Positions 1 through 12,081 of a DNA stretch of 64,000 bases are shown one piece after another; positions within the stretch are counted from its first letter, which is position 1; each line of letters begins with the position of its first letter. The stretch lies in NCBI RefSeq assembly GCF_037975245.1, contig NC_092572.1:7083501-7147500 (forward strand). Direction: 5' to 3'. The translations under genes and the position numbers were made by a program. The DNA comes from Apostichopus japonicus. Taxonomy: Eukaryota; Echinodermata; Holothuroidea; Aspidochirotida; Stichopodidae. The notes under the pieces were generated by a model, which was not told the DNA's origin, made no database searches, and was given only the letters and a program-made list of their open reading frames with translations.

Positions 1-3000
1 TGAGCTATATAAAATAATTGAATATTAAATATTGAATAAGATATAGACATAGATATGTTTAAAAGGGGATATAGGTAATGAGTATGGGAGGGTGGGATGG
101 TTAAGTATAGCATCTGGAGGAGATTAAGGAAAGTTTTCGATGTATAAGGGAAGGACGGTAGTGTTGATTTGAAAAGGCCGGTAAAGTGTATGTAAGTGAG
201 GAGGAGGGGGGGGGGTGGAGGTGGGCAGGATGTATAGAAAAGAGGGTATGAGTGAAGATAGGGATAGAGTGGGTTAGAGGGCAAAGAGAAGGAGGAATTT
301 GGGAGTGAAGACAACTTAAAATGATCATATTCTGAAAATGAAGTGACGAGTTCTATACCAGATGCTTTAGAGATTGCAAAAAATATATGAAATTTGTGGA
401 TACACCTCATCGGTATTAAATCCGAAAAGACGCTACTTTTTCTTATCTTTCATCAATAAATGCAATAAAAAGCAATGAAAAATAATAAAAAAAAACACTG
501 AACAAACAGATATGCCGTTATGTAAATCATCACAAAGATTATAAACAACAAGGATTTTTTTTTTAATTTTTCTTTCTTAGAAAAGCAGAATGAAGTTGGT
601 TTATGTTCATTTCTTTATGAAAACGTTGAGATTAATAGTTGATATATAATGAAGGTGCGTCCTTGTATTAGCTGGTACGCAAGATTAACTTTTTTCCGGA
701 TGTTATAAGAACATCGTTCCCTTTCACCTTGTAACAAACTGTTTGCACTATCGGATGCAAACTGTACGGAGCTTTCAAAGCTGCATTAAGATAAAATATC
801 TTAATTGGTGAATACTGATAGTTTGGAGAAACAATCTCATTATTCATAAATTTTCAAATCAAGAAATTGAGATATATGTTAAATGAACCACATGCTTCAA
901 CATAACGATTTGGATTTTCTGGAACGTATAAGAATAAACAACAAACGCAATTGCGTAAATACAACATGGGTCAGAAAGTTTTGATTTTTTTTTGGTCAAA
1001 TGAGGTAAAGATTATTGGTACGAAGATAAATGTCGGACCAAACAGAAGCTCCAAGAACTTATCATTTAGTCCTTCATGTTTTGGACAATGTTGATTAAAT
1101 GAATGCTAAACACATGAGTATTATTAAATATATAAAACTGTAACAATATAACAAAGACAGTAGACCATAAAAGTTCGCCGATGCTGTCTTTGATATTTTT
1201 TTGTAATGCATCGAGGTAATGCATCGTGCATCTATTTTAATTGAGGCAGCCATAACAGTCTTGTGCGTTCTCTGTTGCATCTGAGGAATTGGAATTGTCT
1301 TAACGGTGTCTGTGTTAGATTGAACTTAGGTGTTCTTAGATGATTAAACGGTCATTTCTCGATAAAAAATATATCATAGAAATGGGTTAGAAGTGCAACC
1401 TAGACCTATAGCAATGTTGTGTAACTCTATACAACTATCACATATAATATCTAGCTAAATTGTGCGCCTATAACTATAGGTATCGATCCACGATTAGAGT
1501 ATTGCACGTCCGCCTGACAGGTTAACCATTGTTGGAAAATAGCCCTAAAGTGACCTACTGTAATGATTTTGTTTTTGCGTTTTTTTAAATCATCACCATT
1601 CTGTTTGATGCTTGGATGTTGAAGAGGATGACATAAACCACCGATGGTCTAAAAATCTGGAGGATTGAAGGTGATTTAAGGTATTTTAGAATATCTTGGG
1701 TGAAACAAGAAGATTCCGAAAAGACAGCTTGAAGATGGGAAAGGAGCACTATGATAAAGTTTGAGCTCTTGTAGCTCAAAATCTAAACGGTCATGGTGGC
1801 AACAAAATGAATGTTTTATGATAGCCTAAGCCATTAGTTATCATATGGTGGGTAGGACATCTATGCTCTTTCGGCCTTGGAAAGTGACGAGTTTAGTGTG
1901 TAAGTCAATGGGAGCAATTAGTTGTGGTGCGGTAACTATAAGTCATCGTTTCAATATTAATATTGATCAGTGTGTAAGACCATTCAAACACATGGCTATC
2001 AGTCAAGGTTGGATTTATATATCACTATAATTGTCTTTGAGCAATGGTCCTTTAAAGAAATGACGGTCGTCAATTAAAGTGACTGAACTGTATAGTCTAA
2101 TACACAGGCCCATAAGGTCAGTTATTCAAAAGCAAAAAAAAAAAAACTCAATGAGAATAAACAAGAGTTTATGGGCTCAAGTAACATTTTAGAAGGTGTC
2201 ACAAGTTTGGTAAGGACACATGGTGTAGAATAATTTCATGTAAGTGGGTGCTCTCTTGTTTTTGTAATCAAGTAAAAAGAACATGTTTGGATTTAGTCAT
2301 TAAAATTTATAAAACAATGGCTTAACATTAATATTTAGGGCTGAGGTGTCGACGTCATCGTCTAGGAAGCCTTAAAGGAGCATTCAAGAGCTTAAACATA
2401 TTTTAAAGGAGAATAGCTTGTAAACCCCAGTAGATGTAGAAATATTACTGCAGTACTCCAAAAGTATCATTTCTTTTTTTTCTTGAACAGTAATATATGA
2501 AATGGACTTAAAGTTCTGCTTTAATTTATCATTGTTTTTCAATCTAACCTTAATTACTTATCGATACAAAGTAAGGCCAGTTGTTACGTAACTCTGTAAC
2601 ATAAAATTTTTAAGATTAAACTTAACGCAACTTTCATATTTTAATCTTTCTTTGAAAAGTGACATGCATTCCCAAACGAAATATTTAATATATATATTTA
2701 CAGGACATGCGTATAGTTGCATTGTAGGGTCAACCACTTGCTATAAGTGTATCAGTGTAGAGAATCATATAGCAATGATCTATTAATTGCTTTGTTTTCA
2801 TGTTATTGCACACTGACTGTAACAGTAGGTTGCTTTCGATCGATTTTTTTTTTCGAAAGTCCCTACATAACCTTCGCGTAATAACATTTCTGTCTGCCAG
2901 GTACTAGGCATGCGCAGAACCTATACCATATCAAAACATAAGCAGATGGTAAATGACTATAATATCTATAACGAAGCAGAAGGCCGTGACATTAGTTGAC

Positions 3001-3163
3001 ATTAAAACATTTTTCGAAACATTTTAATTTGCGAAAAAGAAAATGTGAGTCACGTTAATCCCTGGATGCAACCGGATGTGGCTAAAGTCTGAAAATTATG
3101 ACGTCACGTAATCTGACGTAATCAATCCATTATAGCCTGGAATGGGTCACGCGGTATTGTTGT
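1..3163. other. Intergenic DNA without a recognisable gene
   Basis: AT-rich sequence in which only short, compositionally random open frames occur. A G/A-rich stretch lies at about 80-310. A segment around 2340-2410 shares the block CCTTAAAGGAGCA and some flanking words with about 6090-6150, so both are probably decayed copies of one dispersed repeat. No splice-flanked exon or protein family is recognisable. Confidence 0.6.
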
Positions 3164-3236
3164 TATGCAGTACATTGCTGGCATAGCAGCCGTTAGAAGA
3201 TAGCTGAACACTGCTATGCCAGCAATGTACTGCATA
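3164..3236. repeat. Perfect inverted repeat, 26-bp arms, 21-nt loop
   Basis: Positions 3164-3189 and 3211-3236 are exact reverse complements, built on the word TGCAGTACATTGCTGGCATA, with a 21-nt spacer. An RNA from either strand would form a fully paired 26-bp stem. It could be a recent fold-back duplication, the remnant of a small palindromic element, or a small-RNA hairpin. A conserved miRNA usually shows bulges, so the perfect pairing argues for a young structure. Confidence 0.9.
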
Positions 3237-3493
3237 GCAAAGGGCGAACACATAACTCTAAAGTCTTTGTGTATCAGGTGGTGCGAGCTGCACTAGTAAC
3301 CATCCATAATACACACAATCATATGGAGAGAGGCTCAATAGGTGTTCTTTAAATATGACCGGATTGACACTGACGTCCGGTCCGTTGAATTCGTCTCATA
3401 GAATCCGAGGTGTTGCATGATGGGAGGTAAACCTGCGTATTTAAAACATCTTTCTTCCTGTTTCTGATATAATGATATTCCTAATTTCTCATT

Positions 3494-3777
3494 ATTTTAG
3501 TGCGCATGCGCGCTACAATATTGGTATTACTGGTCAAGGGAACGATACCTACATGAATGGACGTTGAAGTTTCATATAGTCTCTGTACATTTGCAGTTTC
3601 AGAGCCTAGCTGCGAAGCCAACTTATTCTGAGCCTGTCTCGACGCTCACAGGCGCCCTCACTTTGTAGGTACATACATGACTATACTCCATGGTGTGTTG
3701 TCTGCCCCAAAAAATAACACAATTGAACAACCGAAAAGTTCTTCCTAATACTGCAAGCACTCTACGCGCACTACAAT
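3494..3777 (+). mobile_element. MITE-like element, copy 1 (about 284 bp)
   Basis: This block is about 80% identical, by eye, to the reverse complement of 9245-9523. Both share the internal words CGATACCTACATGA, TATAGTCTCTGTACATTTG, AACTTATTCTGAGCCTGTC, CGCCCTCACTTTGTAGGTA and CGAAAAGTTCTTCCTA. Its ends carry an imperfect terminal inverted repeat (ATTnTAGTGCGC). No transposase is encoded. The target duplication is not clear, so the superfamily is not assigned. Confidence 0.75.
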
Positions 3778-3796
3778 ACTGCGAATCTGCAGACAA

Positions 3797-5090
3797 ATGA
3801 AGTTTAAGTTAGTTTTAACTGTCGTTGCTGTTGGTGTAGTTGTAGTCAGCTTCGTAGTAGTTGTAGTCACCCTCGGAGTGGTTGTATTCACCCTCGTAGT
3901 ATTCTTAGTCAACGTCGCTGCTATAATGACTGTCATGTTATGCGTCGCTAACATTATTGCTGTCGTTAAAGTGGTGGTTGTCGCTAGTTTCGTTTATTTG
4001 TTGAAGCTTTCGTAGATGGTGTCGTTGCAGACTATGACTCTAAATCGCCGTTGGCGATGTCGGTGTATTAAGTTACCGACATTGCCTCCGATGCGATCGC
4101 AACTGTGGTTTTTTAAAGTCACCAAGGTCCTCGTTGTTCATGGGGTAGTTCTGACTGCCAATGCTGTGCTGTTGTTAACGTTGTGGATGGCGGTGTCTGT
4201 GTCAATCTTCTTGTTGTTGTTTATTTCTCACTATAAGATTATCGTTCATATTAAAACCGCGGTTATCGTTAAGATTACGATGTCGTTGCCGTGTTTTTAC
4301 AGGTTATCACACAAGTCTTCGTTGACGTTGTCGAAGTCTAAAGTTGTCGCCATATTGTTATCGTCGTGATATCGTGATAAAATCGTCGGTTATGGTATCA
4401 GTGAGTTATCGTTGGAATCACGGAATATGTCTTTGTAGAAAGTCGTGATTGTTCAAGTTTTCATTTGAAATTGAGCTGAGATTGTCGTTGTCTTTATCGT
4501 TGCCGCTGTGGTATCGTAACCGTCGTTCTCGGGATAAATATAAGTGTCGTTGTTACTATAGAATCTTTGCAACTGCCGATGTCGGTGTCAATTACTGTGT
4601 CGATATCGGTGTCAATTACCGTGTCGATATCGGTGTTAATTACCGTGTCGATATCGGTGTTAATTACCGTGTCGATGTCTGAGTCAATTACCGTGTGAAT
4701 ATCAGTGCCGATGTTTATGTCGGTGTCGGTGTCTTTTACAACGTCGCTTGAGCTTTCGTTATCAATGTTAATTCAATTGCCTTTTTCGCTAAAGTTGTCA
4801 TGTCGCTAAAGATTTTGTTGACAAATTCGTCGCTGTCGCAAAAATTGTCATCGAGTCTGGAGTTGTCACTAACTTTTGGAAGTCGTTTCTCGTTGCAGAT
4901 TTTGGAGACATTCTCGACGTCGTGTTAGCTTGTCGTTCTCGAATTTCGGTGTCCTTTTTCGACGTCGCTTTAAGCTGTCGTTAAAGTTGTCTCTCTCCAT
5001 TTCGTTGTCGCACTCAAAGTCGCTTGAGCTGTCGTCGTCGTCGTTGCCGTTTTTGTTGTCGAAGTCCCTGTCTGTGTCTTTGTAGTCAAT
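3797..5090 (+). repeat. Long G/T-biased degenerate low-complexity tract with a 24-bp tandem core
   Basis: About 1.3 kb of the plus strand is built from variants of GTCGTTGTC and GTTGTAGTC, with an obvious strand bias (T and G on plus, A and C on minus). Inside it, about 4581-4700 is a tandem array with a 24-bp period (core GTGTCGATATCGGTGT). Open frames on both strands (Val-rich on plus, Thr-rich or Asp-rich on minus) are by-products of the composition; none has a plausible exon structure. Confidence 0.75.
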
Positions 5091-5216
5091 GTCTTTTCTT
5101 TTGTGTAATTGAGTTAAAAATAGACAATATTTCACTTAACTTCAACTCACAACTCATAAAATTGATTGTTTTGTCTCTCAAATTCGTTCGGAACTTTTTT
5201 TTTTGCTCCTCTTGAA

Positions 5217-8200
5217 AATACGCTTTGCGTATTTTCCCGCCAAAGAAACATAAAAAACTAGGTTGACGAGGTCTAGTACAATGTAAACCTTTACGAATGT
5301 ATGGGTTTTATGATTGATGTATAGTTCCTAACCACGACAAAATGATGAAGTTAACATGTGTTACACCCGCATGTAAATATTTTATAATATTTTTTTTTAT
5401 ATAGTTCAGTAATGCTATTTAAAAAAAAGAAAACCTAAATATAAATAATTAATTAGTTTTAGCTGAAATGACATAAGAAAGGTTTACAGTATTTTTTTGT
5501 CCATCGATATAATTTCCGGTTCTAGAAGATTTATCTGTTTTCGATAATTCTTTCGTAAAGTTTTGAAAGTTATATAAGCTCTTTGCCACTCCAAACTTTA
5601 CCAACCGTCCAAGACTGGTTGAAACTCTTTCACATATATTCACTTACGATCGGTTAAAAAATAAATAATAAAGGTATGTCAATCTTACAGGATGAAATCA
5701 GGCAAAATATTAATTTTGTTATGATATAGAAGACCGTTACCAAGACTGCATATATCAGTCTAAGTTGCATTTCTAATACCACTTTATTTTATTTTTTTTA
5801 TAAGAAATGACCCATTATACTTTGAGGTTTCATCAATGAAAGTTGCTAGAAAATTTAATCTAATACACAGACCATAACTTCAAATTCTATTAATCTTTCA
5901 TCACGTCGAATGAGCAGTTTACAATGCATTACCAACTTGTCAAGGGCATGTAATGGCAAGGATTGTGTTGGATGTCCTCCAAGGGTGTTATGCTATTTAC
6001 ATCAAGTTAAAAGAGCATATTTTGGTTAAGTTAGTATAGAATTGATAAGACATTTAACTGATGAATTAACGTTGACATTTAGGAAAAGTAAGTGATCATC
6101 GATTTAGCCTTAAAGGAGCAATCCAGAGATTGTAAATGATTTGAAGATGACTAAACTTGAACATAACTATAGAAACATGACTAGCACTCAAACGTTTCTT
6201 TTACATTTTTGATTTAATATCAAAAGTCAGTTTTTGCCAAAAATTGATATCCTTTAGTTTGATCCATACTTTTTTTGGTCATTTTGAGTATTTCCAATGG
6301 TTTGGTAAAGTTACGGTATCCGAAGTTGATGGTCACACGCTGCAGAAAATGTCTTACTTGTATCTTTTTCCACTCTTTTGTGGGTTATATTTATTTATTT
6401 ATTTTACATTTTATTCCCAACTTTTTATAAAAGCAATTTGAATTAGCCAGTCCCGTATATAGCTTTGGATATGATGGAGGTATTATGTAACATTGATAAC
6501 GTCACTTACGGTACCACATTGACGCAAACTGTACTTACCACAAAGTGACAAAAAGCTGATCATATTCAATTTATACGTTAACCATAAAAATTAAAAAAAG
6601 AAGACATTTTTTCAAGGGGCGGAGGAAAGAGGGGAATACAAGTTTTCAAAAAAGAACGGAAGTGCGGTCCTAAATTCGTTGAAACCGATTCCAATTTTCA
6701 AGAGTTTGGCTGGTCCTCTCTCATTTAAAATAAACAACAACTTTAAATCGTGAAATAGTTGATTCCGAGTCATATTGTATATTTATTATAATCAGATATA
6801 CACGCAAGGTTTTTCTAATATTACATTTAACTTTCGTTATGTTAAGGATTGGGAAGAAGGCGTGTACACCACCGCATCCGGTGCCTGATGATCGCAAACT
6901 TGGAAAGTGAGAGCCGTAGGCATGGTCTGCCAAGATCATCAAAATTGAAGTTAAATGAACATATCAAAGTTTATATGTTGGAAACCAAATACATATAACA
7001 ATACCACCTACGCATATTTTTTTCTATGAGAGATAGGTTTTACGTCTCTCTTAATCTATATTTTTGTCTATACTTTGATTACAATAAACCCATTCATTTC
7101 TATCTCATATGTACCACAAAATATACTAGAAAATGGCCACCCATGCTCAGATTTAAGAAACAAAAACTTAACCGTCAATAAAAAGTAATAACCAACACTT
7201 GGCTATTAGATTATCTATACTCTAACAATATTAAATTTTCTGATATTAATTATGAGAACCATAATATCCAGAAAAGTACTTTTGAAAAGTTCTATTAATT
7301 TTATTTTTAGCGCGCCTTAATTCCGGTCATAAACTGATGACTAATCATTATTTGCGCAGTTCTGTTCAGATCATTTTATAAGAATCCAGCGTCCCACTTC
7401 TTGTGCGAACTGTGTCACAACAGGTCATAAGACCTTTTAAACATTGACACATATTCTTGACAATTTTCTTAAATTAACTTTCCTTTTTTTCTCCTCGAAC
7501 TAACATTAGTTTGTATGATCGTATAATTACATACACATTCCGTCATGCTCAAATCACTATGAAAACAAATGTGTATATTATTAATATTTTGGAATAATTG
7601 GACTAGCTGACACTGTTTACCGAAAGCAAACAGAATGATGGTTATTATAATTATTATTATTATGACGCATAAAATATGACTTTATCATTTTGTGAAACAT
7701 GTTTAACGCACGACTGTTTTGATCGACAACAACCATAGGGAAATGCAATGAAGATAATTAAAGAAGTTAAACAGCGAGACAGATCTATACTTAGTTGCTA
7801 ATAAAACATTTTTAGTAAACCTAATCCATCAAAAATTATCATTTCAATAAATACAATTTCTGTAGGAACGTTGAATAATTTACGGTTAAAACCGGTACCG
7901 CGCATCGATCAGAAGTGAACCATGGATGAAACAGTCATAATTTATTTTCTTGCAAAATTAAATTAGTTGAAGTTCGAAAAGGTTATAAATATGATCGCAT
8001 CAGCTTATTAAATGGCATTCTTAGTTCTGATCAACATTTCTCGGGACTTGGCAGATTTTCCAGAGAGGCTAATTAAAGTAAGTTATACTTTTATTTTTAT
8101 TTGTTGAGGATACTCATATTTTACTTCATTGTGTTTACATTTTGATAATAGTTAAAGGCTGATCTTTAGTTTTAAGAATAACATTTAAAGATAACTTTAA

Positions 8201-8465
8201 TTTCAGCAAAGTATTCAATTGTCTTACCAATTCAATCGCATTAAGTAGACCTAACCATCGTAATAATTCGTAGAAACTTTATTTAGGCTATGAACGTTCT
8301 TCTTGCTTAGCAAAGTCACGTGATATTTTTCCATACAGGTTCTTTACATGGACACAGTCCGTCCCTATTTTAATATGTAAAGTATGTAACGTATAAGTAA
8401 TAAAATAACTGGAAGATCCTTTTGTTACCAACACATTAATCCAGTATAGCAGCGTGATCATGAGT
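5217..8465. other. Intergenic DNA, nothing recognisable
   Basis: AT-rich with short T and A runs. About 5870-6150 weakly matches 2100-2410 and is probably an old repeat copy. No coding exon, RNA gene or recent transposon was recognised. Confidence 0.5.
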
Positions 8466-8469
8466 ACAG

Positions 8470-8936
8470 GCATGGGCGTAGGAACCCAATTTACTTTTTT
8501 TGAGGCGGGGGAATGGGTGGGGGGGGGGGGGCTGTAACAATTTTGCGGAAATGTAACCAATTTGATAGGGCGTACTGGTGAGATCCCTCGTACCTTTGAG
8601 AATTGTTCTTTACCAAGTTAAGGGTACCTTGATATATTATTATGCTACCATTGGAGGTGAATGTATATCCAAGAATTTTCACTTGTTTGAGGTTAGTCTA
8701 TCAATATATTTCTGTATAATATTTGCCACTAGATTAGTCAGGCAAGCTTAGAACGTTAATCTAATTACCTGAGACTGAGTTTTATGCGGAACTACCGACT
8801 CTCATCAAACACATTATTGCAGTTTAGATTTTCTTGCAGTACCCGAAACAATATCAGCATATTGCTCGAATGTTCACAGAAATGCCTTTTTGGGGCTGCA
8901 TCCCCCAGCCCCCCCCCCCCCGCTTCCTACGCCTAT
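8470..8936 (+). mobile_element. hAT-like non-autonomous element (about 465 bp)
   Basis: The left end reads CATGGGCGTAGGAACCC and the right end is the inverted counterpart (CTTCCTACGCC), each followed inward by G or C homopolymer. The flanking words GAGTACAG and AAGTACAA are similar and could be a decayed 8-bp target duplication. Ends of the type GGGCGTAGG are common in hAT MITEs. No transposase is present. Confidence 0.55.
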
Positions 8937-9244
8937 AAGTACAAGTATTAAACTCCCTTTCCCCTACTCTGGTTGGATACATTATGTACCCAGTCCCATG
9001 GGTAGTTCACTTGCCCACCTTTGTTAAGGTTTGATATGTGCAGCTCGCATATTCAACTCCAATTATTATTGTATTAAATCAGAGATATGGGTTCAATATA
9101 CCCACGATCCTTCGTTTATTGCTCATGCACCTTTTAGTTATGTCTGATCCCCAATTGTTTTTAGCAAAGTCTCCCAGGTTTACTCAGAATACGTCAGCGA
9201 TTATATTGATCAACTAGAACTACATTTGCCTGCAAATACGCGAT

Positions 9245-9523
9245 ATTGTAGTGTGCGTGGAGGGCTTGCATTATTATAGGAAGAACTTTTCGGCTGTTCA
9301 TGGTGTTATTTTTTGATCGGACAACACACCAGGGAATTTACCTACAAAGTGAGGGCGCTTTTGAGTGCCGTGACAGGCTCAGAATAAGTTTGCTACGCAG
9401 CTTGCCTCTGAAACTACAAATGTACAGAGACTATAAGAAACTTTAAGATTCAGTGTCCAGTCATGTAGGTATCGTTCACTTGGCCACTAATGCCAATATT
9501 CCAGCGCACACGTGCACTACAAT
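9245..9523 (-). mobile_element. MITE-like element, copy 2, inverted relative to copy 1
   Basis: Reverse-complement homologue of 3494-3777, alignable over nearly its whole length by eye. The terminal inverted repeat is clearer here (ATTGTAGTG at one end, CACTACAAT at the other, both next to CGTG-type words). The two copies are about 5.5 kb apart in opposite orientation. Confidence 0.75.
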
Positions 9524-10157
9524 AACAACAAACCTTTCACAATTTGTTTTTTGTTTTTTCTCAGCGAGTTGTAAATACGACTTTGTACATGTGGTTGTCC
9601 AGACACAGGTTTTCTTTATATTCAGTGCTTATCACATACCAAAAGAATATTAAGAAAGTTTCCAAAATGTCGACCTTTTACTACATTTCTGGACATGAAA
9701 CTTATCAGTCAAGCTTAATGGACTGCTTTGGGAATGTAGGTTGCCAAACAGGTCCAACATTTTCTTTTAAATCAGTTTAAATCCGAATTAACGTTACTGT
9801 CCCAGAAGTTTTTATTTTCTTATTAGCAAACTGAAAAGTAAAATGAATTCAAAAAGCCTGTAGCATTATAGTAACATAATGAAAATAGATTCATTCCCCC
9901 CCCCCCTCTCCCCCGAGTATGTTTTTTTTTTAAGAAATGTTCACTCATGTTGCATAATTTCGTTTTAGACTCTGGAGTAGGTCGAAGCTGTTGTTATTTT
10001 GAGATACTGCCCTCGTCTAACCAATGCTTCACATAGAGCGTGATTGATAAGGGCCCTTGATTCCGAAAATTAACACTTACAACTTAAAAGTGAGAGATTT
10101 ACATAGACGATCATATTTTAAACAAAAGATTTATTGATTTCTCTTGCTGAAGAAACC

Positions 10158-10395
10158 ATGCATTCCAAGACTCTGTACATTTGTTTGGTGGTGGCCGTGA
10201 TGGTCGCCACGGCAACGGCATACTTCGATGACGACAACGATGAAGAGGACGAGTTTGCTTTTCTTGAAAATTTCTTGGAAAAACGCGGAAAAGGGGAAGG
10301 AAAGAAAAAGGGGAAGGGTAAAGCCAGGGGTAAGGGGAAGTTTAGAGATAGGAACAGGGGAAACACCGGACCAGGAAGCCAGGGGTACTGGGACG
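10158..10395 (+). CDS. Secreted peptide precursor, exon 1
   Basis: 238 coding bases: 79 codons plus one base, ending GGGACG before the donor GTAAGT (phase 1). It encodes signal peptide, acidic propeptide, KR site and basic Gly/Lys segment. The frame is open further upstream, but the first ATG begins the signal peptide, so it is chosen as the start. Confidence 0.7.
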
Positions 10396-12042
10396 GTAAG
10401 TATCCTTGGTAACAGTCATGTGACCTAATGTTTTTCTATGACGATTTGTATGCAAATTTCAATGTTTCATTCAATCAGCCAGTTTTACGTATAGCTGACC
10501 TTGTGGTCCAGAACTTTCTTTAACTTCGAACTATTGCATTTCCATGGTGTGTCCGCGGTTTAAAGAATAGAGCACTTTTTGGTTTCCCGAAAGGAAAACT
10601 ATGGAGTCACTCTTACCGACCTTGCAAAATTGTGAGGGGAACCGCGGATTGCAAAATCGGCCATGACTATACCGCGGATTGCAAAGTCGGTGCTTATTTA
10701 ATATAACGGTTAGATTCGTGTAACACGGCAGCGAATACAGACACGTTGTACTTACAGCAACTTTTTGCGTCCTATCGCCGTTTTCCCACCCTTTTGACAA
10801 TTTCATCGAGTATTTTACATGTATTCATCACATAACAGCAAACTAGGATATTAGTCAAGTTTTTCCCCTGCCAAGAGCATTAATTGGCGAGTAATTAAGG
10901 ACTTCTGCAGGTAATTAAAGTGTCTATCAACAAATTCCTCATTTAAAAATTAATCGCATGCAGTTCTCCAAATCCACTAGTTTGAATTCAACCAATCAGT
11001 GCATAGCTAACATGTTTATTTATAAGCAGTTGCTTAAAATAGATTCATTCACAGCAATCCGTAAAAAATGCGTCGGTATCACAGCCATACACAAATAAAG
11101 CACAAAGTATTGTAGTTCTCATTGGTGGACTGGGTTGCTTTCGACGCCGGCAAAGTGAAACTTCTTTACCTTATTATTCAATGACATTCATAGAACTTAA
11201 GGAAAATATCTTCGAGCAAAACAACGATCAAAGTTAAAGTTAAAAGTTAAAGTTGAAGGTTTACAGTCTTGTATGAGGCTAATGCCTCCTGACATGACTT
11301 TACAACTTAACCCCTGGTCATTGGTAACTTGTCACACCCACACACCAAAGTGTGCACAATTCAATCAATCTCTCCTGGGGCACCACAGTGCACCACAACC
11401 ACGTGTCCCCCGGGGGACTTCCCATAGGGTGCAGCCACAAACCGGCGCACGCAACTATATTTACAAGTTACCTCGCAGGTCCCCATTTATACACCTGGGT
11501 GAAGAGAGGCAATGGAGGTAAAGCGCCTTGCCCAAGGACACAACGTAATGATCTGGCCAGGGCTCGAACCTGTAATCCTTAGATCACAAGTCCACTGCCT
11601 TATCCATTGTAAATTTTTGAATTTCATTCCACCATTTGAAGTTAGATTTAAATAGATAAGCTAGTTATGTATGTCGTTATGGCATCTTGGGGTCAATGAG
11701 GTTGAGAAAATCACAGAAAATGACGCTAAAAGCGGCTTTAAAAGCCGAAACGAACGTGATTTAATCAGGTCACACAACCGGAGTGTATGCAAGTTCTTCA
11801 ATACAGCCCTCCATAAACTTTTACTGGCAACATTTCATATTGTAGTTTTGATTCTTAGATTAGTCATCCAATATTGAACCTGGATAAGAAAACGATATGA
11901 CTTGATTCATTCTTAAAACAATTAACTTCAGCAGCATGTCCATTGGTGCGAGAGAACTCGCGTCCTCAACCTTGTCTTTCTATAAATGAATTCGATGTGT
12001 ACTATAAAGTCCTCGCGGTATTGTTCTCGCGTGTACACCTGG

Positions 12043-12081
<39 letters not shown>

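Noticed and set aside
3745-5135. Val-rich, Thr-rich and Asp-rich open frames on both strands
   Set aside because: The G/T-biased low-complexity tract explains all of them.
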